Source: Pelomyxa schiedti
Lineage: Eukaryota > Evosea > Pelobiontida > Pelomyxidae
Assembly (NCBI GenBank): GCA_020536535.1
Contig: JAHLWZ010000820.1
Location: 49,106-113,105 of the forward strand
Reading direction: 5' to 3'
Length of the DNA stretch: 64,000 nt
In this document: positions 8,825-18,798 of the stretch, piece by piece
Layout: each line of letters opens with the position of its first letter
Position numbering within the stretch: the first letter of the stretch is position 1
Translations under genes and position numbers: made by a program
The notes under the pieces: generated by a model
Databases searched by the model: none
Told to the model about the DNA's origin: nothing
What the model saw: only the letters and a program-made list of their open reading frames with translations

Positions 8825-11755
8825 TCAAAGGCAGTCAGTACGTTGTACAGCATTACAATAAAGAGTGTAATGCATGAGTGCATCCAAACCAGTGTAGCAC
8901 AAGAAGAGGTAAAAATGACTACAACGGCAGTTTTGTACTTCCAAAAACTGAAAAGTAAATAGTGTCATAAGGTTAACAGACAGAAATAGGAACCTGAAGT
9001 GAAGGGGAAGACAGGAGAGCACGTGAAACACCAAGAAGGTGAAAACGATGGTGAAAAATTCAACTGTAGCACCACCAAGGAATATAAACCACATCTGAGA
9101 GAGGTTATTGAATTGAGTGTGCAGAGAGATTACATCGACTATAGAGAAAGTGTAAGGTTCTTCCCCAATGGAAAAAGGTGTATTAAAATAAAGGAAGGCA
9201 ATGCCGATCAGGATAGATGCGCTTGTTCCGCCAAGAATAGTGAGACTCAATGGAAAACCTAACGAGACATTGTCCCACAAACAGAACGAAAAAAGCGAAA
9301 ATGTGATAGCAGTGCCAATAAATGCAAGCATGTAAGATCGAGTAAGTTGCACGAGGGCCTGGGAAAAGTCGTAGTGGAAAATCACCTAGTATGGTAAGAG
9401 GTAATGAGGGTGGATTGAAATATGAAACCTCGTATGATGAACTTGGGTGAGAGAACACAAAGAAATTGATGTGATTGTCAAAGTTATGTGACTTCAGGGT
9501 GACTTCCGAATGATTTTCCCAAGTGAAAATACCAGATCTTTGCTCGTTGCCGGGGTTTGTTACATAGTACCAGGTTATGTTTCTACCAGTGCCTTGTAAT
9601 GTTTAAGGAAAAATTTATTAAACATAGGGACATACTTCCAGGTTTAAGTTGGAACCTAACCGAAACGGGCAGATGCTTAAAAGTGGGCACGGAAAAATTA
9701 GAGAACACATAGCCCTCTTGTACTGTGAAAATGTGATCTGTATTTGAGTAAGTAAAATCCCCAGACAATATGCAGCACCTGAGAACAGGCTAAGACTAAA
9801 GGCTTCCGGAATAACCTTTACTGATGTTGGTACACACGTCAGCAAAAAGGGAATAGTTGGAAAGGGCAACCATATGCATTAACTGGTGACGCAATAAATG
9901 AAGAAGAGGAGGCTGATGCTGGTTTTGGAAACTGGACAATCAGTGAACTAAATCCTTAGTTGGAGGTGAATTGATTGTTGGGCTAGTTATTAGTTGCTTA
10001 CCATTTTCCTGGATATTTTTAGGTGCAATGTAAAAAAGAAGGTCTGGGTTGTCATATCCCGGAAGGAGTACACTATGATCTTCTATTGAAAGTTTCGAAC
10101 ACTATGCTAGATTAGTCTATGCGACTACTATGTAAAGCTACCTGTGCACTGTAGAGTGGGTTGCAACCAAGAACGGACATTGCTGTATTTGGTGCCGGGG
10201 ATGTAATGAGTATTGCAAATCCTTGGCCGTTCTGCCTAATCACGTGCTGTAAGGTCTTGCGTTGGTTTCTAGACATACATATAAAATTCATATGAACTGC
10301 CATATTGCAATTGATGTGAACTAGTTGCCAACCAATCAACTCTGTTAGCTTTGGGCATTTCTACTGGACCCCCAACAGAAATATCACGTTCTTTCATCAT
10401 TACATCATAGAATGGATTGGCACCAAACACGTGTCTCAGTGTCACATTCTGGCGCTCCTTTACCGCAATGAGGCAATTTGTGCAAGTCTCCTTTTTAAGG
10501 TCCCACAGCAAAGAATTTAGGTATTTCACTACTTGGTTGCACCAAAGAATGGCCTGTTAGAGGTTTGCAAAGGAACGATCATTGCTAGGTAAAACCTCAT
10601 GGTCAGCATCAACCCAAACTGAAGGTATTGCTGCTGTGTACCATGATACAAATTTTGAGACATTAGGCTGAACAGCCAATTTCGAGTGAACCAATAGATC
10701 ATGATATCCACCGCTCAGAGATACAATTATCATCTCCTGCGAAACTTGTCCTATTCAAGTTTGAGAAAAAATGTCCAAAAGGGAAAACCAACCTGCCCAG
10801 AATGTGTCTAGAGTCCTATAAAGTGACAACATGCTGTGTTGTGAAAGGAGAGGGGGAGCAGAATGGGGAGTATTGAGGGTGATGATAGTTTTCACAGATT
10901 GGGGTAGGTAATTTGGCATGATTGCGAGACTGCGTGCCACTATTCCTCCCATACTGTGGGCAATCACAATGACCTCAAAAGGAGAAGGCACATCCAAGGG
11001 TGTTCCATGACTTGCGAATGTAGTTTGCATTTTATGGATCTCTTTGATGCACTCATTTGCAAATTCTGCCTGGCGGTGAAGGATACCACTATCCAGTACA
11101 GAAAGTTCTTCCTTATTCTCTGTCACTTGCAATCGTGAAGAAAGTCTTTACATCAAAATCAGCTGCAAAGAAGTCGAATTTCCCCTCTGCAGACTTATGT
11201 TCGCGAGCATGTCGTACTGCTTGAGTCCATGCAGTCAGCTGCGACTCGCTTGCAATTGACCGAACTTGTTTGTAGCTGCCTGCATTCCCTGGGAGGAACA
11301 GTACAGGAATACCTACTGCGGATTGGAACTCTTTCTCAGAAACCTTTTGCCAAGTCAGAGCCAAGAATAAAAACAAGAAGCCAGGATAATGTCCTACCGA
11401 CGGATGAGTGGCCCGAGTTTGCCGTGCCAACTGTCCCTCGTGATATCGCCAAAGGTGATACCTACATTAATTTCAGTGCTTTTTTACAAAGTGCATAAAC
11501 AACAACCAACCTTGGAAACGCGGCCTGAACGGAGACAGACAAGTTTATACGCTCGTAAGAAGGATACATCCACGTCATCTTGCAAGTGGCGATCTGCGAC
11601 GCGCCTGCCGTGGCGCCGCTGGCGTTCCCTTTCTCGTCAAGATCTCCGCCTTTACTCTCGCGCCACAGCGTCAAAGAACTCCTCACCACACATGCCGTGA
11701 ACAATCCACAAACAACCACAGCCAATATCACCGTAGCCCCCCGAAACAACGACAT
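8825..11755 (-). CDS. PGAP1: PGAP1/Bst1-like GPI inositol-deacylase
   Basis: ER membrane lipase that removes the acyl chain from the inositol of GPI anchors, needed for export of GPI-anchored proteins. The N-terminal exon (11755 to about 11513) has a signal-anchor (VILAVVVCGLFTACVV) followed by CKMTWMYPSYERI, a family hallmark, and FPR. The next exons carry YHLWRYHEGQL, then VGIPVLFLPGNAGSYKQVRS and FDFFAADF. The catalytic exon (about 11117-10770) has AHSMGGIVARS, with the serine in GHSxG-like context, and IITLNTPH. Downstream pieces around 10700-10550 read VSGGYHDLLV and VDADHEVLP, matching the catalytic His segment. The C-terminal exon (9385-8825) is strongly hydrophobic with several membrane spans, as in the family. 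One intron near 11125 appears to be only about 34 nt. It shares a 279-bp divergent upstream gap with the gene at 12034. Confidence 0.88.
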
Positions 11756-12033
11756 CCGCCTGATGGATTCAGACGGTCAAAAAATTGTAGGTGGAATGAC
11801 CTTACTGAACTGACTGCGGCAACAAAGACTCCGGTGAAAGTTCTTCACAAGTGCAAACAAACACTCCAGGTGGATCGTCCCGCAGACAAGGTTGAATAAG
11901 GTAATTCCCCTTCGCTGCACATATTGACTTCTCTCTAGAGCGTTCTTAGTGCCCAACTATCTTGCTCCACGGGATTGTGGGTTGACATGTTCACAACCTG
12001 CGAACCATCAGTTCAGATGAGAGAGAAGCAGTG

Positions 12034-12980
12034 ATGGGGTGGTTGTGCGGAAAACAGCAGTGCCAGAGACTTGCGAAGTGCAGCTGCCACAACATATGCC
12101 AACTTTTGATTCCAAAAGATGTCCCGGCTTTTTACACTTGTCTCATGCTGATTGGTGTTATGGGCGTCTCGGCTGCAGTGTTGGTTTTATGCCTCCCGTA
12201 ATACTATGCACTAAAGGAATGTGGGGGTTGTAAAACAAACAGGAGGTGCCGTACTGGGGCTTTGTGACAGAAAAATCAAGCACCTGTGGTGGCGGAGCCA
12301 GGCACCCAATTCCTCTTTTTATCTGGCGACTTCTTACTTATGGGTCAGATTCGGGCTTGTGGAGGTCGTCACGTGCTGGTGTGATTACTGCTTTGTTCAG
12401 CAGATTCCTAGACTTTGCAGTGAAAAGTTATGGGAAGGATGCTTCCAGCTAAATGCTGCTTGTGTGATTTTGCCCCCTTTTTTTTTCCCATCGTCTTTGA
12501 AAACAAAATCCCTTCACACTCACCTATTCATAGGCTTATCTGTTTTGTGCTGTGTGTATCTTGCTCAAGTTCCTTATTCTCTTGCTACTCTTTACGCTTT
12601 TAGTAAAGCCTATAAGATACACCGTACATTTTTTACTTCTTAGGAAAAAAAAATTAACTCAATACAAGAGATCCACGAGATTTTAAGTGAGGTACCACCT
12701 GTGGCCTTTCCCATAGCAGGTGTGACCGTGGGAATAATGCCTCTATTGCTCACTTATTGGAATTCTAGGCTTCCTTATCTCCACTTTTGGGCTTATTCTA
12801 TATGCCGCACTATTCCTAAGTAGTGGTATTGTTACTCAGATGCTCCGAATTTGGGGTGAAAGTGCCTACATGTATTACTCTTGGTTTGCTTTATTAGCAG
12901 TAAACTTGCTTCTTGTTTTGCCTGCGTGCAAAGCAACAAGTGTAATAAGCAGAATACAACACCCACACAAAGGAGTGTAA
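12034..12980 (+). CDS. Unidentified multi-span membrane protein
   Basis: Five exons join in phase (about 12034-12164, 12242-12428, 12532-12602, 12667-12717, 12768-12980). The N-terminus is cysteine-rich and cytoplasmic-looking (MGWLCGKQQCQRLAKCSCHN), followed by a first hydrophobic span (FYTCLMLIGVMGVSAAVL). A loop of about 80 residues starts VPYWGFVTEKSSTCGGG. Spans LSVLCCVYLAQVPYSLATLY, FPIAGFLISTFGLILYAALF and SWFALLAVNLLLVLPA follow, then a short basic tail ending HPHKGV. The exon 4-5 intron is a tidy 49 nt and restores the frame exactly, which supports the model. Four spans with one large loop after the first recall tetraspan proteins, but the CCG motif expected of a tetraspanin loop is absent, so no family is claimed. 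The exon 2 donor (GTTATG) is the least certain junction. Confidence 0.65.
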
Positions 12981-13206
12981 AGGGGAAAAATGTAAATGAA
13001 GAAATTATTTGGGACTCCCGCTTTTGCCCATCAACGGAGCAGAAAAGGTTCTATGTAATTACCCTGAGGGAAAACACTGAAATGTCTGGACCACCTCTGG
13101 TCCATACACGTTCTACCGTTTCGTGGTCTTCCAAAGCATCACATGGCAAGATCCGAAGACCCAAAGAAACAACAAGTGCGGGTCCCACATTAAATTCTTT
13201 CTTTTG

Positions 13207-14120
13207 TTATGACCTGTGCCAAGGAGGCACAGCTCCTGGTATTGGTGCCTCTTCATGCCTTGGAAGGGTAATACAAGGTGTCTGTGGGCATCCAGTATAG
13301 AAGCAGCACAAATAGCGTGGATTGTTGTCTTCACTTACTACTGTCCTGGGTCCAGGATGGTACCTACAGGCATCACCTCTGCATAGATATGCACGGAGAT
13401 GTATATAAAAAAAAAATTAACAACAAGTGGGGAACAACTGAGTGAGGAGAGGCAGCGAGTATGTGGGTTTACCTTATGACACAGTTCCTATCCTTTGTAA
13501 ACCCATTCCGGCAGTAATAGCACACTCGCGGCAGAGTGCTGTCAGCGTCCTGCAGCTGTTGCAAGCACCTGGAGTTGGTCTGCACCCAAACCTCGCCGTC
13601 TCCACCATTGACAACACGGACTTGTTCTCTAGCCAATGCCGGCCACCTGCGCAAAAGACATGCTTCCACAGGCTGGCAGTTCCACTTGTGTGCCAGCAAC
13701 AAAACACCAAGAGCATCAACATTAGGGTCCACCAACGCCACCCCCTGCGCACTATTGAGCACACTCCTCACATACCTGCACCCCTATGATTAAAAACAAA
13801 CAAACAATCAAACATTCAACCAACACCAAGCACCCCCCAAAAAACAACAACAATAATAAAGGGTACACACACTGGGGATCCTCGTCGAGGAGCAGGGCCG
13901 GGGGCGCGCCGTCATCCCTCGCCGTGTGCATGCCCCCGCTTATGATCCTCCAGGGGACGCTGTCTGTGCCCAGAAGGGCCAGTGTGGACTGGCTCGTCCA
14001 CAGCCGCGTGCCCCGGGCATTGAACCACACCGCGCCGTCGCACGTGCTTGCTGTCGACGAGGCACTGCTGCCCCCTGTAGTTGTTCCCGTACCTGGCTCC
14101 TGGAAACCCGAATCCATCAT
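13207..14120 (-). CDS. Unidentified protein with C-terminal HPG...CC cysteine/histidine cluster
   Basis: Three exons join in phase on the minus strand: 14120 to about 13878, a second ending at about 13470, and a last exon from about 13384 to the stop at 13207, giving roughly 235 residues. The N-terminus is Gly/Thr/Ser-rich (FQEPGTGTTTGGSSASST), then a region with VWFNARGTRLWTS and LGTDSVPWRIISGGMHT. The middle exon has VEACLLRRWPALAREQVRVV and VWVQTNSRCLQQLQD. The C-terminus holds CYYCRNGFTKDRNC, then ACRYHPGPRTV...RYLCCFYTGC...C. That spacing (C-x-Y-H-P-G then C-C and G-C) resembles CHORD-like zinc-binding modules. Function is not inferred beyond probable zinc binding. It diverges from the Enhancer of polycomb gene across 234 bp. 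Confidence 0.65.
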
Positions 14121-14354
14121 GATGAGATTAGATTGTTCTTCTGGAGAACATTCAAGATGTGGTGTTGTAGTGTTTTATGCTGGAAGCTGAGGTACAAGGT
14201 ACAAGGTTTCTCCCAAGTACTGTTGAGTTACTGCTTGCACAGACAGACTGGGGCATCTGTGTCAACGAACTTTGGAGTGCCGAAAGCGTTGTTTTGATCG
14301 TCGCCAGTGGCGTGCCGCGTTGCGGTGGAAGAAAGAGAGGCAAAAGAACCAAAA

Positions 14355-16524
14355 ATGAGCAATCTGAGCTTCAGACCACGGCCGCTTGACATCGCCAAGC
14401 CACTCACTGTTATAACTACGACTGATGTGTGGGACGACACTACGGCGATGCGGTCGGTTCCGGACATGCCAACGGGGATGGAGCGTGAGGAGGAGATGGT
14501 GCCATCCCCATTGCCCCTTAGTTTTTCTTTTTTAGGGGTGTGTGCGCGTGTGGTGGCTGATGTTCGGTAAAAATAGGAAGCACACATCAAAAATATAGTG
14601 AGGCAAAAGGTCAACAACCTTGCACCAATTATACCAACGCCGATGTATTCAGAGGTGCCTTCATATGCCATTGAAGAGTTCGCTGTACCTTATGAAAGGC
14701 CTTCTTCTACATATATAGTTTATCAAGGTTTTAAAAACCTCAAAAACACGAAACTGCAGATGTAATTATTTACGTTGGCAATTACAGAAAAGAGTGAAGA
14801 AGAACTGGCCTTGATTGTGGAGTATGATGCTGATTCTGAAGACAGACGTTTTATCTCCAAATTCAATTTCCTGAGACCAGGGTTTGGGCTTGATGAAACC
14901 ATATTGGAGGTGATGATCGACACTTTTGAAAAAGAGAACTTCAGGGCTCCAACAGTACTTCCCACTTGCATGGAGGGGCACTCAAGTCTTCTAGGAACCC
15001 TTCACAGTCGAGCAAGCTCAAGCAGCTTGTTCCAAGCCTTTTCACCCCGAGGTAGTTGCACAAGTGTATAAACATTGGAAAGAAAAGCGCGAGAGACATG
15101 CAAATGGTGACTTCCTAACACTGAGATTTAAGGTAGGTTTTTAATATTGGACCACTTATAATTTCAAAAGAAACCACCTGCCTCCAATGATCCTTCTCCT
15201 CTTGTTGCCTTCCGACCGAGAGATGAAGAAGCAGGGCGACTCAAAAAGGCATCACATTACCTAAAATAAAGCAAAGGAGCATCCACACAACATTTTGACT
15301 TTCCACGTGAGAGCATGACAATTATACAGTTCCCAAGAAAAGCAATACCTGATCTTGCAGCCCTAAAAAAGCTGCGGCAACTTAGGAAAGATCTGGACCG
15401 ACTCCGGACTTTGTGTGACATGGTTCATAACCGTGAAAGACTCAAGCAAAAGTCTATGGAAATGAGTGCAGCACTATTTGAGAAAATGGTTGCCAGTGGA
15501 GACTTTTCTCCGATGAACTTTCAGCCATTTGTTACACCAATTGCACAGTCTATGGAAACAGCCCCTGCAGTGCACGAGGCACAGGCGCTGCCTACACACA
15601 TCAGCCAGTCTTTACCACGAGCACCTGTCGCATCGCACACAAATTCTGCTACTTCCCGTTCATCTGGCATCCCCGGAACCAATAACGTCAGTACCGATTT
15701 TCACACTTCCCGTACAAAAGTTCATGGAGCCGAACAAAAAAAGCCTTCTGCGTCCTATTTCAGTGATGAAGAAGAGGATGATGATGAGAGTTCCTCAGAC
15801 TCCTTGTACTGCCCTGGTTCATCCAGTGAAGGGGAATCCTTTACCACACAACATCCCCGATCGTTCGCTAATGTAAATTCCATACCTCACAACACACCGA
15901 CTTCATTATCAACCTCAGCATCACTCCTTGCAGAACCGTCTCCCATTCACATAACCGTTCATGCGCCTCACACTTCCCCTCAACAAAGCAACTCCAACAC
16001 AAACACTACGTACCTACCACACATTGCCGCCCCACCTCCCACTCCTTCAGTATGTGACTTCACTCAACTCCTTGGCTTCATGCAACCGATTTTTCCTGAA
16101 CTATTTCCAGATTCACCTTCAGTATCAGTATGTTTTCTTCCCTTTCCCCAGGTCAATTTTACTAAGTGGTGGATAGGACGCAACCCCACCTCGCAAGGCT
16201 AGCCATATTCACAAACACACCACCACAAAAGATATGACTGTTGACGAAGACGGAATTCTCAAAGCCAGCAACACCAACAACTCCGCAAGTGACGGCGGTG
16301 GTTGCCCAACACTACAAACCATCATACATGGTAGAGCACGAGTAGACCAATGTGGCAGACTGGTCTTTTCCCGCTGCTCTGTACTTAAAGAGCCTGACAA
16401 CTCATCATGCACACACCCAACCTGCTGCAGGCTATGCTTTCACTCTGTTTTTGCACCCAGCGTTCACTGCAGTGGGTGTATTGAGAGCACTCGGCAGCAG
16501 AGCACCCCACGTTGTGTACCATAA
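14355..16524 (+). CDS. Enhancer of polycomb homologue (EPL1/EPC), NuA4 scaffold subunit
   Basis: Scaffold that anchors the Esa1/Tip60 acetyltransferase module in the nuclear NuA4 complex. The start MSNLSFRPRPLDIAKPL is almost the canonical EPC N-terminus (human begins with the related SKLSFRARALD), followed by VPDMPTGMEREEE. Later exons supply IIPTPMYSEVPSY, the acidic VEYDADSEDRRFISKFN, MIDTFEKENF, VVAQVYKHWKEKRERH, NDPSPLVAFRPRDEE and LKKLRQLRKDLDRLRTLCDM, all in family order. A Ser/Pro/acidic low-complexity region covers about 15600-16130. The last segment (16234-16524) has GRARVDQCGRLVFSRC, matching the EPC C-terminal GRxRxGRxGR element, then an added cysteine cluster (HPTCCRLC...C.GC). 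The junction near 16125-16235 is unresolved: a 24-nt GTATGT...CCCCAG segment sits there, so the C-terminal piece could alternatively be a separate small gene. Confidence 0.85.
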
Positions 16525-16613
16525 CTGGCAACTTGCAGTTATTTATTAGTTGTTGGGTGGAAGGAATGTAAAATAAGTGCTGGCTTGAAGAAGAGAAAAG
16601 GGTTTGTTTTTGG

Positions 16614-17929
16614 TCAAGTCTTTTTCTCAAGATGGTACTGTGTGATGTGTATGTAACCAACCCCATCTGGGCCTACGTGCTTTTGAAACCCATCTCTGGG
16701 GATTTGGTTAGGAGGAATTGTGAAAAGATAGCACACATTACGATTTTTTTCTTGTACAGAGGACAGTCAAGAACCAGTGACTCATATTCACCTGCACAAA
16801 GTGTTAGTACCGGCAGTAGAAAAAGAAACTAATGTTCATACCTCCTTCACCACAGACATGAATCCCATACTTGGTGTTCTGCAGAAATTCAGTGGTAGGA
16901 AAACGAACTGACCACACACCAAATCCAATAAACGTGGAAAAGCGTCACGAAGGTGCATCCCAAGCATGGGTGGAGTAAGTCCTTAGCAGGGCTGTTAGAA
17001 TTCTTCGATAAGTAAGACTTGCAGCACTTCCCATTTCATTTAGGAAAAAAGTTACATACCCAATGCTGCTACTTTGATTATAATTGGATCAACACCAGAG
17101 TCCAGGATTTCCGTTAACAGAGGAACTTGCTCACGGGACCACAAATAAGAAAGTGGAGTAAGACCAAGCCTCTCGCATCTGTAAGATTTAGCACCCATTG
17201 AATAAAGATGAAAGGAGGAATTTTACACGTTTGTTACTCGATTTTTTTGGTAGGTTGACAAGATGGCCCCTGAGCAAACAGCTTGTATTTCAGGGAATTG
17301 TGCCTGGCCAATTTATTAGAAAATGGGAACATTGTGCAAGAATTATATAAGTACTTTGGCCCTGGCCAATGCATTGTACATGCACTCCACCTCATCCCCA
17401 CAAGTGGGTGTATACTCCAGTTGAGTATTATTTGAGCCACCAAGAATGTCGTGCATGAGAAGAGGGATCTCAAGGCACTCAGCAACAGCAGCGATAGCCT
17501 GTATAACAAGGAAATAAATTATAAAGAGAAGGAATCTGATAAGTGAACAACCTCATGTCCCACAGTCTGATACATGAAACTGTCCAATTCGTCTAATCCA
17601 GGAACATTATTTACAGCTTAAAAAAAAAACTCGAACATCAAACACTAACCAGACAGATATATACTCTATAAACTCCAAAACCTACCAATAACTTCGTCGT
17701 CGGCAGGGTTCACAGGGGTTATGACAGCCGGCGTTGTTTGTGGATGTTCTGATTGCACAGCTGACGCGGACGGTGGTTGTGACTGTGACTGGGACTGTGA
17801 GGACAGCAGCGCAGAACGAGTGGGAGGCTGCAGGTTGACAAGGACCGAGATAGTGTGTCCGTGCGCGACGCACTGCATCATGGAATAGATGCTGTCTTTG
17901 CCTCCACTCACAAGTGCCGCTACTTTCAT
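16614..17929 (-). CDS. DPH6: Diphthine-ammonia ligase (DPH6/ATPBD4)
   Basis: Catalyses the last, ATP-dependent amidation step of diphthamide synthesis on elongation factor 2 in the cytosol. The start MKVAALVSGGKDSIYSMMQC is the family N-terminus with the SGGKDS PP-loop. The next exon inserts a Gln/Ser/Pro-rich stretch not seen in the human protein. Later exons read LDSFMYQTVGHE, EYTPTCGDEVE, RCERLGLTPLSYLWSREQVP, IIIKVAALG, LGMHLRDAFPRLLDL and TKYGIHVCGEGG, then GEYESLVLDCPLYKKKIV. The last short exon ends DGVGYIHITQYHLEKKT with TGA at 16614-16616. Length and motif order match the roughly 267-residue single-domain enzyme, without the C-terminal RidA-like extension of the yeast version. It converges on the EPC gene with a 90-bp gap. 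Confidence 0.92.
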
Positions 17930-18798
17930 GGTACTGTTTCGCCTCTTTTTTTTCACGCCTCGTTCGTGTTCCTTTGTTGATCCTGGTTTTTTGTCCCCTA
18001 ATTGTTTCTCGGGGAGCGCCAATCATGGGGAGGGGTTCTCTTGCAGTTAGCATTTGTTTGCAGACACACACCCCCGTCCGGAGTTGATTCTGTCGTGGGA
18101 ATTTCACCCTGCATAGAACCCGTGGAATTAATTAACTGAGGAGGTACACCCAGTGGTTCCTTGGTCAGTCTTTCCCCGAAATAACTTTTTTTCCCGTTTT
18201 GAGTTGTGTGGAACCAATGAAGGAGACAGTGAGTGGTGGTTAGGAAGACATTCTCTGGTGCAAGAGGTTATCTTTAGTGCCCACAGGTTTGTGACTGTGG
18301 TAATGTGCTGCTGCTGCAGGTGGTGGCCTTGATATTTTCAGTTGAGGAAAGTGCAGTTACACACTTGCTGCACTAAGGACTGAGCATGTCCAAAAGTGTG
18401 CCATCTGCATGCATTCATCTAGGAACATATACTCTGGTTAATTTACAAGTGACTACGAGTTGTTCATATTTGCAGTAACATATGCCCAGGACAGGCAACT
18501 AAACTCACATAGGCCTGCAAAATACCAACATAAGCAGGCCACCGTGCAATTATATCCCCTTCTAGAGTGGTTTTCGGCACCACTATTGATGTCAATTCAG
18601 GGTTCTCCCTCAACAACAAACTCTGCTAATGAATTCGCGCCGGATTACAAAGTGTTTGTGGAGAACGGGCCCATATTGTTGAGCACAGATGTAAAACTGT
18701 ATTACCGAACTGTCGGTCATCACCACCAACAAGTTCGTGCGCAAAAAAAACGCCGAATAACGGATTCGTAGATTTCCCAGAACGACGTACCCACATCC
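17930..18798. other. Divergent intergenic region, one weak ORF on each strand
   Basis: About 870 bp between the DPH6 start and the 529-codon gene. On the plus strand 18460-18771 is open for 103 codons (its end reads DYKVFVENGPILLSTDVKLY). On the minus strand an ATG near 18722 opens MTDSSVIQFYICAQQYGP before a possible donor. Neither resembles a family I know and they overlap, so at most one can be real. The remaining sequence looks like promoter and leader DNA with no motif I can name. Confidence 0.35.

Noticed and set aside
14228-14671. Minus-strand 147-codon ORF with a signal-anchor-like start
   Set aside because: It lies opposite the first two exons of the Enhancer of polycomb gene, whose N-terminal motif is unmistakable on the plus strand; the hydrophobic stretch is antisense to a T-rich intron.
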